From Phycisphaerae bacterium (GTDB lineage Bacteria; Planctomycetota; Phycisphaerae; Sedimentisphaerales; SM23-30): a stretch of 64,000 nt of DNA. A model generated the notes under the pieces. The model did not search any database, was not told where the DNA came from, and saw nothing but the letters and a program-made list of their open reading frames with translations. The position numbers were made by a program, and so were the translations under genes. Each line of letters begins with the position of its first letter. Within the stretch, counting starts at the first letter, position 1. This document shows, piece after piece, positions 9,948 through 18,311 of this stretch. Location of the stretch: the NCBI GenBank assembly GCA_016342495.1, contig JAEIOG010000005.1, positions 1-64,000 on the forward strand, given 5' to 3'.

Positions 9948-11552
9948 CTAATCCTTAACACTAAGCTGTTTATCCAGCCACAGACTAATATCATCGGCCC
10001 ACATCTCGGCCATCTTTTTCAATCCTTTTGGGCTGAAATGAATCCCCTTGCCATCGAAATCACGATATTCTTCTTTGAGCATATCGGTATCGGGCCCTTG
10101 CAATGCTATGTGATCATCCCATAATTTCTGATGGGCATTGCGAACCGCTTCATTAAGCTGTGGCTGAGCCTGAGGAATATAAGAAACCTTAGCAACCACC
10201 CAGACTACCGGATATCCAGCTGCCTGTTGGCTGGCCCGAATTATCCTGACCATATTATTATAAGTTTTCTCGGTGGAATTATAGCCGCAATCGCTTTCAC
10301 CCTGATGCCACAAAACCGCCCGGAAACCACCGGGGCCCAGCTGCCATATTCTGGTCATGGTATGATGAAACAAACCATTTTTATCATTGTTGGGCTGCCA
10401 TTGATCAGTGTTCGTCCCGCCATGGCCGCTAACAGCAAAACCTATTGGCACATGATAGCGACCATAAAGCACATCACCTAATGATGCCCAGGTGCTACCG
10501 CCGCCGGAAGTATCATGAGTCCCCCAGAAAGGATCATCACCTCGGCGCCAATCCAGACCATTAAATGCCGCAACCATGCCGGATTCCTGCTTGGTCTTAA
10601 CCTGACCACAATTGGTAGAATTACTCTGGCCGGCAGTGACAAAAACTTCACCAACACCAAACTTCTCAACAACAATCGGCTCTTTTACCTGAGCTGCGGT
10701 CAGCACCATTTTGTACCAGCCGCCGGCGGGCAAATCAACAACCGCATCAAAACCACCAGTTTTTACATCCACCGGAATATTCATTTGCTTATCAATTGCT
10801 TTACCATCTTTATCGATACCGCTGACAGCTGCCCCAATCATCGAGCATCCACAACGCACTACACCGCTAATCCGCACCGGACCGCTATTTACAGTCTGCC
10901 GCTGATAAACCTGCCAGTCCTTCGGACTAAAAACTTCAATATCAGCCAGTTTATTCTGAGCCAGATCAGCTTCGGTCTGAACCGGTGGCTGGGGCATGGC
11001 ATCAATAAACTTCTGCTCAGAATCAGTAACAATCCGACCCTTAAAGGTTATCTGGGAAGTTTTACCCGCTGGCAACGCCATTTCCACCACTGTCGTATCA
11101 CCGGACCAGGGCCACAGGGCATTGTGACCGCTAATTTCCAGCACTTTACCGTTATAATACCAGCTGGATTGCCGGGCATTGGTCTTATTTGCCAATGGCC
11201 GGGTGCTTTGCATAGCCCCATTATCAATCTTACAGGCCTGCACTTCACTGCGCAAAATAGCGAAAAACACCGCCGCTTTCCCGCTTTTATTAGTCACCGA
11301 AGCGGTAAAGCTGTCGTTCTCCACTGGACTGTAGCTCAGTTCAAAGGGGCAATTCTCCTTTTTAAGATTAATAACACCGCCCTGATGAATATAAGTTCCC
11401 CGCGAAATATCGACCCTAGCATTAAAAAACTCCACCCCATCGACTTGCAGTGATTCCAGATACCCATCGGCTGCCAAAGGCCCCTTGACCAAGACATCAG
11501 CATTGACAATACCGGCCAGCATTAAAACCAAAAGCATAAACAATCTTCGCAT
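9948..11552 (-). CDS. Secreted SGNH/sialate O-acetylesterase-like esterase
   Basis: Signal peptide; VGEVFVTAGQSNSTN (catalytic Ser block), AVLWHQGESDCG, KGIHFSPKGLKKMAEMW. Confidence 0.85.
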   Translation of the reverse strand: MRRLFMLLVLMLAGIVNADVLVKGPLAADGYLESLQVDGVEFFNARVDISRGTYIHQGGVINLKKENCPFELSYSPVENDSFTASVTNKSGKAAVFFAILRSEVQACKIDNGAMQSTRPLANKTNARQSSWYYNGKVLEISGHNALWPWSGDTTVVEMALPAGKTSQITFKGRIVTDSEQKFIDAMPQPPVQTEADLAQNKLADIEVFSPKDWQVYQRQTVNSGPVRISGVVRCGCSMIGAAVSGIDKDGKAIDKQMNIPVDVKTGGFDAVVDLPAGGWYKMVLTAAQVKEPIVVEKFGVGEVFVTAGQSNSTNCGQVKTKQESGMVAAFNGLDWRRGDDPFWGTHDTSGGGSTWASLGDVLYGRYHVPIGFAVSGHGGTNTDQWQPNNDKNGLFHHTMTRIWQLGPGGFRAVLWHQGESDCGYNSTEKTYNNMVRIIRASQQAAGYPVVWVVAKVSYIPQAQPQLNEAVRNAHQKLWDDHIALQGPDTDMLKEEYRDFDGKGIHFSPKGLKKMAEMWADDISLWLDKQLSVKD

Positions 11553-11885
11553 AACAGCCTCCTGAAAGTAATTAAATAACTCAAACAGCCAATCATAAGC
11601 GCCACTTAACGGTCATTTTTTGACTATATAGTGAAACGGCAGCCCGGGACTATATAGTCTTGGGGCCAAAGACTGGCTAACCCGGTTTTATCAGGTATTA
11701 ACGGCAATAATGCCATGCATCAGCCTAAAAGCATACTAATAAGTCAACCACAGCAACCTATTATCAACAAATATCCCCAATCGTCAAGTAAACACTCGAT
11801 AATAAAGCAATTCAGTCACCCATAAATCCAACATTTGCCCCAGACAAATACCAACCAGTGATCCTTATGTTAGTTGGGTGCAGGC

Positions 11886-13751
11886 TCAGCCTGCTGGGTC
11901 TATCTGCCGTTGTCGCTTGCCTAGTAATATCAAGTCCCGCAGGGCTTCGGGGTTTTTGGCTTTGAGCCAGCGCTGGGAAAAATCATCTTCCTGAACAATC
12001 TGAGCGATAGCGGCCAGGGCCATCAGATGCCCCCGCCGCTGGTCACGGGTACCGATCAGGACAATCACTGCCTTGATACTGGTAGATTCAGCGGAAAAAT
12101 GAATCCCCTCACTGCAGCGAAACATCAAAACATCAAAATGCTTTTCACCGGGGATGACAATATGGGGAATCGCCAGCAAGGGACTCAGGGCCGTACAGCC
12201 CTGCTGTTCCCGCTGGATCAGCGACTGCAACACCGTTTCGATCTCAATACCGAGATCTTCCCCTATGACATCGGCGGCGATGCCAAAGAACTCATCCCGG
12301 GTCAGCGGCCCGGCTATATCCATCACCGGACAGCTTTCGACCAGTCGATCAAAACCATCCTTGAGCACTTCATCCCGCTCATGGATGATGTCTTTTAGTT
12401 CTCGCTCCAGCGAATGAGAAGTAAACTCCTGAGCCGTTATCCTGCCTATCAAATGCAAAAGAGCATATTCCTGACTGGCACGTTGACGGCCATAAAACCA
12501 ATACACCACAAAACCCAGCAAGGCCAGTCCCAGTGAAACAAATAAAGGTGTAGGGCCCATCTCAGCCATCAAGGCAATCAAACCCAATGCCCCTATAACC
12601 TGAACCCAGGGATATAACGGACTCTTAAACTGGGGGCGATAGTTCTGTACCTTGCTCTCCCGCAAAATCACCACCGCGGCATTGGTAAATATATAGGTCA
12701 TAATCAGCACACATGAGGCAGCCTTAACCAGAACCTTAATATCAAAAAACAAGGCAATCGCTATTACAATACCGGTAAGTATCAATGAATTAATCGGAGT
12801 CTCGAATTTACTGCTGATATTGCCCAGCCAGGGTGGCAGCATCTTATCCCGGGACAGGGCCAAAGGATAACGCGAGGCCGCCATTATCCCGGAATTAACT
12901 GCCGAAATAACCGCCAGTATCGCAATGATAGCAAAGAATATCCGATAGCCATTACCCATCACCAGATTAGCGGTTTGGGAGATAGGGGCTTCCTTGAAAA
13001 GCATGGTTTTGAGGATTCCCGGGGTAACCTGTTCACCGATAAGCATAAAAATAATCAGCAGATAAGAAAGCTGAACCACCGCCAGCGACATCAACATCGC
13101 TCTGGGCAGGGTTTTGCCGGGATCTTTGACTTCCTCGGCAACACTGGCAACCTTCAATAATCCGCCAAAACTGATAAATACCAGCCCTGCTGTCGCGAAT
13201 ATACTGGAAAAGCCATTCGGGTTAAATGGCGAGAAATTCTGGGTCTGGCAATACCCAAATGACTTTATCACAAAAACTACTAAAGCCCCCAATATCACCA
13301 ACACAATATATGTCTGCATACGACCTGCCTCTTTGACTCCAAAAATATTCAGAGCGATAAAGCAACAGCACAATACCAATGCCAACGGAATCATGAGATG
13401 CTGATTAAGATGGCCCAGAACAATAATCGCCGTGGACATAAATACCAGTTCAAAGGCACTTTTCAGCACAATAGCCAGCCAGGTTATTAAACCATAAACC
13501 GTCCCTACCGCCGAGCCCATCGACCGGGTAACATAAAAGTAAGTCCCCCCGGCCTTAGGCATCGCCGAAGCCAACTCTGCCTGACTAAGCAAACCCGTCA
13601 AAGCCAGAGCCCCGGCTATCAAATATGACACCAGCACCGCTGAACCTGCGGTTTCATAGGCCAGGGCAGGCAAAATAAATACCCCCGAAAGCATCGCTCC
13701 AGTCGAAATACTAAAGACATCCAAGACTGTCAAAACCTTTTTTAAGCTCAT
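11886..13751 (-). CDS. APC-family permease with C-terminal PTS EIIA type-2-like domain
   Basis: APC N-terminus (VLDVFSISTGAMLSGVFILPALAYETAG; PKAGGTYFYVTRSMGSAVGTVYGLITW). C-terminus with ALSPLLAIPHIVIPGEKHFDVLMFRCSEGIHF, typical of EIIA-Ntr/Fru around the phospho-His. Confidence 0.85.
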   Translation of the reverse strand: MSLKKVLTVLDVFSISTGAMLSGVFILPALAYETAGSAVLVSYLIAGALALTGLLSQAELASAMPKAGGTYFYVTRSMGSAVGTVYGLITWLAIVLKSAFELVFMSTAIIVLGHLNQHLMIPLALVLCCCFIALNIFGVKEAGRMQTYIVLVILGALVVFVIKSFGYCQTQNFSPFNPNGFSSIFATAGLVFISFGGLLKVASVAEEVKDPGKTLPRAMLMSLAVVQLSYLLIIFMLIGEQVTPGILKTMLFKEAPISQTANLVMGNGYRIFFAIIAILAVISAVNSGIMAASRYPLALSRDKMLPPWLGNISSKFETPINSLILTGIVIAIALFFDIKVLVKAASCVLIMTYIFTNAAVVILRESKVQNYRPQFKSPLYPWVQVIGALGLIALMAEMGPTPLFVSLGLALLGFVVYWFYGRQRASQEYALLHLIGRITAQEFTSHSLERELKDIIHERDEVLKDGFDRLVESCPVMDIAGPLTRDEFFGIAADVIGEDLGIEIETVLQSLIQREQQGCTALSPLLAIPHIVIPGEKHFDVLMFRCSEGIHFSAESTSIKAVIVLIGTRDQRRGHLMALAAIAQIVQEDDFSQRWLKAKNPEALRDLILLGKRQRQIDPAG

Positions 13752-13940
13752 GGCATTCCCGCTATAATCCGCCGGATTTCACCAGCAAACATAAAATTGT
13801 CTATATTCAATAAGCTCCCAATACTGCAGGAACCACATTTACCCCAGTATTATAGTCTATCAATTTCACAACGACAAGGCTAACTATTATTATCTTATCA
13901 ATAATTTTTTATCTTACTATCTTGCTCTCTTATTTAAAAC

Positions 13941-13967
13941 AAAAAAACCCTCAGCCATAACCAAGGG
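13941..13967 (-). terminator. Rho-independent terminator after the clpP pair
   Basis: Minus-strand CCCTTGGTTATGGCTGAGGG hairpin followed by TTTTTTTGTTTT, directly after the stop at 13991. Confidence 0.8.
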
Positions 13968-13990
13968 TCATTAAATCATTCAAATTAAGT

Positions 13991-14596
13991 TTATTCTTCT
14001 TTGGCTGGCATCTTATCCAGGACCTTATCAACAATGCCATACTCAACTGCTTCAGTTGCGTCCATCCAGTTATTGCGATCACAATCTTCTAATACCTGCT
14101 CAAAGCTCTTGCCGGTATGCTCGCCAATAATCTTATACAGACGATCACGAACCCGCAGCATTTCTTCGGCTTCAATTTGCAAATCAGTCGCTGGGCCGGT
14201 AATATGACCGCCAATTAAAGGTTGATGAATCATAACTGTGCTATTAGGCAGCATATAACGCTTGCCAGCAGTTCCACTCAACAGTAAAACCGCGCCCATC
14301 GATGCGGCCATACCCATACAATATGTACAAACATCGCATCGCAAAAAACGCATAGTATCATAAATCGCTAAACCTGCTGAAACCGACCCACCCGGCGAAT
14401 TAACATAAAAATGTATATCACTTTTTGAATCTTCATTACTGAGAAACAACATCTGAGCAATAATCAAATTCGCCGAATCATCCGTTACCGGACCACCTAA
14501 AAAGATAACTCTGTCTTTCAGCAAACGTGAATAAATATCATATGCACGTTCGCCACGACCTGTCGTCTCTACTACCATTGGAATCAAACCGGACAT
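13991..14596 (-). CDS. clpP: ATP-dependent Clp protease proteolytic subunit (second copy)
   Basis: [32 protein letters not shown]; the Ser and His positions are intact, while the Asp position reads as Asn in [21 protein letters not shown]. Confidence 0.95.
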   Translation of the reverse strand: MSGLIPMVVETTGRGERAYDIYSRLLKDRVIFLGGPVTDDSANLIIAQMLFLSNEDSKSDIHFYVNSPGGSVSAGLAIYDTMRFLRCDVCTYCMGMAASMGAVLLLSGTAGKRYMLPNSTVMIHQPLIGGHITGPATDLQIEAEEMLRVRDRLYKIIGEHTGKSFEQVLEDCDRNNWMDATEAVEYGIVDKVLDKMPAKEE

Positions 14597-14652
14597 AACT
14601 GTCCTCCTATTTATTAATTCTTAATTGCTAATTATCAATTGTTAATTAATAA

Positions 14653-15291
14653 TTATTTCTTATCAGTTTCTTCATGAGCCAGAATCTCATCAACCACACC
14701 ATAATCCAATGCCTCCTGGGCATCCATATATCGGTCACGTTCGATTTCTCTTTCAATTTTCTCTAATGGCTGGCCGGTATGATTTACTAATATCTGATTA
14801 ATCATTTTCTTAGTCTTAATGATTTCTTCAGCCTGAATCTGTATATCACTTGCCTGACCTGAAACCCCACCCCATGGCTGATGTAACATCACCTTGGAAT
14901 GTGGCAAAGCAAAACGCTTACCCTTAGTGCCCGCTGCCAGAATAATTGCTCCACCAGAAGCTGCCCGGCCTATACAATAAGTACAAATATCCGAATGAAT
15001 AAACTGCATCGTATCATAAATCGCCATCGTATCATCGACACTGCCACCGGGGCAATTCACATATAAATGAATATCACTGCCACGCTTCATATTATCTAAG
15101 TACAATAAAGACTTGATTATCACCGAAGCGATTGTCCCCAGTGAGGTCAAATATGATGGATCCAAGGGCATATCTAAAAAGATACACCGGTTCTCCAGCA
15201 ACATTTCATTCAGACCCATTTCACGAGTCCGCTGATAGCCCGAAGGCCCCATCCGGGGCGATATATACATCTGTGGTGTTTCCAGATTCAT
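14653..15291 (-). CDS. clpP: ATP-dependent Clp protease proteolytic subunit (first copy)
   Basis: IGRAASGGAIILAAGTKGKRFALPHSKVMLHQPWGG; ERDRYMDAQEALDYGVVDEIL. Confidence 0.95.
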   Translation of the reverse strand: MNLETPQMYISPRMGPSGYQRTREMGLNEMLLENRCIFLDMPLDPSYLTSLGTIASVIIKSLLYLDNMKRGSDIHLYVNCPGGSVDDTMAIYDTMQFIHSDICTYCIGRAASGGAIILAAGTKGKRFALPHSKVMLHQPWGGVSGQASDIQIQAEEIIKTKKMINQILVNHTGQPLEKIEREIERDRYMDAQEALDYGVVDEILAHEETDKK

Positions 15292-15500
15292 CTGCTTTTC
15301 CTTATTTTAACAGTTAACGTCCTATAATTAACATCATTTCTCTATCTCGATAGCTACAAGAACTCATAAATATTCAGCATGCTGACTATGTGACATAATA
15401 ACAATCTATATCACCTGTCCAACCTTCGCCTTAGATACTCGCATACACACCATCAAACAAAGAAATTCACGCCCGATAACTATATCAAGCCTTAAATGTC

Positions 15501-15528
15501 GATGGCCAACACTTCTGCGTTGGCCATC
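15501..15528 (-). other. Hairpin downstream of tig (possible terminator or processing signal)
   Basis: GATGGCCAAC-ACTTCTGC-GTTGGCCATC, perfect 10-bp stem, 14 nt beyond the tig stop; no strong U-run. Confidence 0.5.
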
Positions 15529-15542
15529 AAACTATTCACTTA

Positions 15543-17045
15543 TTACTTATCGGTTTTCGGTGGCGTTCTTTTGACTTTTTTTTGTTCATCATCGGTAGAT
15601 TTTTCATCTTCGTCAGTTACAGCCTTCTTTACAGTCTTCTTTGTGGTTTTTTTCTTAGTTGCTTTCTTTGTAGTTTTTTTCTCGGTAGGCTTAGCATCTT
15701 CTGCCGGTGCATCTACAACTTCTGCCATCTCTAAGATTCGTTCCAAAGCCTTCTGATCGCAAATCTGCTGGGCAATACCTTCTAAACGGCCTTCTTTTGC
15801 CAGTTCATCGCGAACTTTTTCAGGACGACGACGATACATTCCTGCAATCTGAGCAATTGCGGCATTTACTTCGCCATCAGTTGTTTCGATTTCCAAAGTC
15901 TCAGCAACTTTTTCCATAATGAAGCTCATCTTCAGTTCATTACGAGCTTCTTCGCCTACTGATGCACGAAGCTGTTCGATATTCTGATTGATCTGTTCTG
16001 CCGGCATTCCATTGCGAAGTAATTCATAATAACGATTAGCCAATGCTCTTTCGCTGTGACGCGCCGCTGCTGCTTCTGGCAGCTCAAATTCAACATTACT
16101 ACTTAGATATTCACGAACCTGAGCAGTCATTGCATTTCTTGAATCCTGATCTGCCTGATCTTCAAGATTTTCTTCAATCATGCGTTCCAATTCACTTTGG
16201 TCAGAAGTGCCAAACATTGTAAAGAACTCGTCGTTCATCTCGGCAGGTTCCAAACGCTTGATTGCTTTGACTTCTATGGTAATTTCAGCTTTTTTGCCGC
16301 GCCATTCGCTCATTGGATGACTTTCGGGAACTTCAACTGTAAATTCTTTCTTATCGCCAGGTTTGGTGCCATCAAGAATCTCAGCCATATTTTCAACCCG
16401 AATGCCTCTTACTGAACATGGGCTCACCCACAATGGACATTCTTCTACAACGACTGGTTCATCAATACCTTCAAGCTTGATGGTAGCTGATCCGTCAATA
16501 GAGTCATCGGTCTGGGCTTTTTCGATATCAGTCATCTTGCCATGACGACGACGTAGCTGTTCCACTGTTTCTTTTACGCGATCTTCGGTAATATCAACGA
16601 TTTTCTTTTCGATCTTAATGCCTTCCAGCTTTGGCAATTCAAATACAGGTTTGACTTCTACTTCATATTCAAAAGTAAAATCACCTGTTTCAGGCAAAAT
16701 AATGTCATCAGGTTTGATGTCTGGTTCGCCTAAGATATCAAAATCTTCTGAATCTTCGATCTGCTCAAATGCCTGAGCCAGCAAACGGAACTTGGCCTGG
16801 TCGATAATTTCACTGCCAAAACGCTTTTCGATCAGGCGACGAGGTGCCCGACCCTTACGAAATCCCGGAACCGCCGCTTCTTTGCCCAGATCACCATATT
16901 GACTATCCAATTCCTTATCAATTTCTTCGCGTGGCACGACAACACTGATTTTCTTTTTCCATGGACCGCTTTCTTCGATATTAACGGTACAGTTCATTTT
17001 TTCTTCTACTTCTTCTAATTGTTCTTTTGCCTGTTCTTCTGACAT
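15543..17045 (-). CDS. tig: Trigger factor
   Basis: N-terminal KKISVVVPREEIDKELDSQYGDLGKEAAVPGFRKGRAPRRLIEKRFG signature; PPIase and C-terminal chaperone regions; adjacent to clpP as in many bacteria. Confidence 0.95.
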   Translation of the reverse strand: MSEEQAKEQLEEVEEKMNCTVNIEESGPWKKKISVVVPREEIDKELDSQYGDLGKEAAVPGFRKGRAPRRLIEKRFGSEIIDQAKFRLLAQAFEQIEDSEDFDILGEPDIKPDDIILPETGDFTFEYEVEVKPVFELPKLEGIKIEKKIVDITEDRVKETVEQLRRRHGKMTDIEKAQTDDSIDGSATIKLEGIDEPVVVEECPLWVSPCSVRGIRVENMAEILDGTKPGDKKEFTVEVPESHPMSEWRGKKAEITIEVKAIKRLEPAEMNDEFFTMFGTSDQSELERMIEENLEDQADQDSRNAMTAQVREYLSSNVEFELPEAAAARHSERALANRYYELLRNGMPAEQINQNIEQLRASVGEEARNELKMSFIMEKVAETLEIETTDGEVNAAIAQIAGMYRRRPEKVRDELAKEGRLEGIAQQICDQKALERILEMAEVVDAPAEDAKPTEKKTTKKATKKKTTKKTVKKAVTDEDEKSTDDEQKKVKRTPPKTDK

Positions 17046-17079
17046 AATTATGTCTCTCCTGTTTCTGGGCCTACAAAAA

Positions 17080-17143
17080 AGGCCAACTTGAATTTACAAC
17101 AGCCGTGCGTCAAACAACAGCTGATCCAAATTCAATTTGGCCT
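17080..17143 (-). promoter_or_regulatory. Terminator/attenuator-like hairpin in the tig leader
   Basis: Arms 17080-17095 and 17128-17143 (15/16 complementary), followed on the minus strand by a T6 run, about 35 nt before the tig ATG. Confidence 0.5.
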
Positions 17144-17387
17144 CATTATTTGCACGCGACTTTCGACCAACGCTAAACCTAACATAATCGTCCGTCGATC
17201 TCTGATCAACCCGATGGCTTAGTACCTCGTTGTCGCAAACTTATTTTATTTTAATCTTTGCTAACCCAAATAGCAAAATCCGGGGCATAGGCTCTGCCCA
17301 CAACGATAATAACCTATGAGCGAAGCAAATACCACAACTTTTAACTGTTAGTTTTTAACTTTCAAACTGACTATCGGTCAGTTTGAG

Positions 17388-17500
17388 TCAATAACACACA
17401 CCATTATCGCTTAATATGCAATTCTGAGCCAGGTTTCCAACGGAAACCGAAACAAAAACCAACCAGTCTCATGCGATCCAAGTTGTGTGCAGCTTCAAGC
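17388..17500. repeat. Intergenic direct repeat copy 1 (113 bp)
   Basis: Starts TCAATAACACACACCATTATCGCTTAATA, ends AGTTGTGTGCAGCTTCAAGC; near-identical to 17509-17619. Confidence 0.9.
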
Positions 17501-17508
17501 TTCTTAAC

Positions 17509-17619
17509 TCAATAACACACGCCATTATCGCTTAATAAGCAATTAAAGCAGGTTTCCAACGGAAACCGAAACAAAAACCAACCAGTCTCATGCGCTCTAA
17601 GTTGTGTGCAGCTTCAAGC
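17509..17619. repeat. Intergenic direct repeat copy 2 (111 bp)
   Basis: Near-identical to 17388-17500; both contain the perfect hairpin GGTTTCC-AAC-GGAAACC. Confidence 0.9.
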
Positions 17620-17677
17620 TGCCTGCAAAAAAAGCCATTTACCCTGACTGCTCAAGATGAATGACTTTATTTTGAAA

Positions 17678-17748
17678 GCGGGTGATGAGATTCGAACCCA
17701 CGACCCTCACGTTGGCAACGTGATGCTCTACCACTGAGCTACACCCGC
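17678..17748 (-). tRNA. tRNA-Gly (GCC)
   Basis: Minus strand GCGGGTGTAGCTCAGTGGTAGAGCATCACGTTGCCAACGTGAGGGTCGTGGGTTCGAATCTCATCACCCGC: complete cloverleaf, anticodon GCC, no encoded CCA. Confidence 0.96.
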
Positions 17749-18311
17749 ATACTATTAACTTATAACTTGCAACCTTCGCCACAAGTGTCCAGATATAATA
17801 GCTTTACGTTTCCAGTTTGCAACCCTTTTTTTTATTTTTTTTGCATTTTTTAGACTTTTTTCCCCTTTTAACCCTAAAAATAAGCTTCAGTAGTGCAAAC
17901 ATCACACCAAAACACCCCCAATTTCATATTAATAGCCACTTGGGGTATATACTGACTAGTTAGCAAGGGTTCGCACAATTCTGCTCAAAGCTATTTAGCC
18001 AGGTTGGGTAAATCATTTACCTGTCCCGTTATCATGTTTTGCCCCAACCGCAAACACCAAGCAACCAAAACAACAAATGCACCTACCCGCGATCAGGGGC
18101 AGGGGCAGGCCATGCCCGCGCTGACAAAATCACATAGACATAGCCAATTCCTTATTTACACAAATTACCGTTTCGCTGATTGCATTATTTGCCGCTCATT
18201 CTGCTGGCTGGTGCCGATTACTCCGTGTTTGCGATTGTAACACGCCCGCCCTTGACTATAGCTACAATAGGGTTTGCTCAAGGGTTTTGTTTGATCCTAA
18301 ATCTCCTTGCC

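Noticed and set aside
10515-11453. 312-aa plus-strand ORF opposite the esterase gene
   Set aside because: Antisense to a confident CDS; low-complexity composition and no recognisable domain. Shadow ORF.
9107-11552. Polysaccharide utilisation locus around the DUF1080, SUMF1-like and esterase genes
   Set aside because: No SusC/SusD, sulfatase or clear glycoside hydrolase next to them; common secreted families in Planctomycetota, so a locus call is not supported.
14597-14652. AT-rich repeated TTAATT/AATTG stretch between the two clpP genes
   Set aside because: Simple AT-rich sequence containing many chance palindromes; not specific enough to call.
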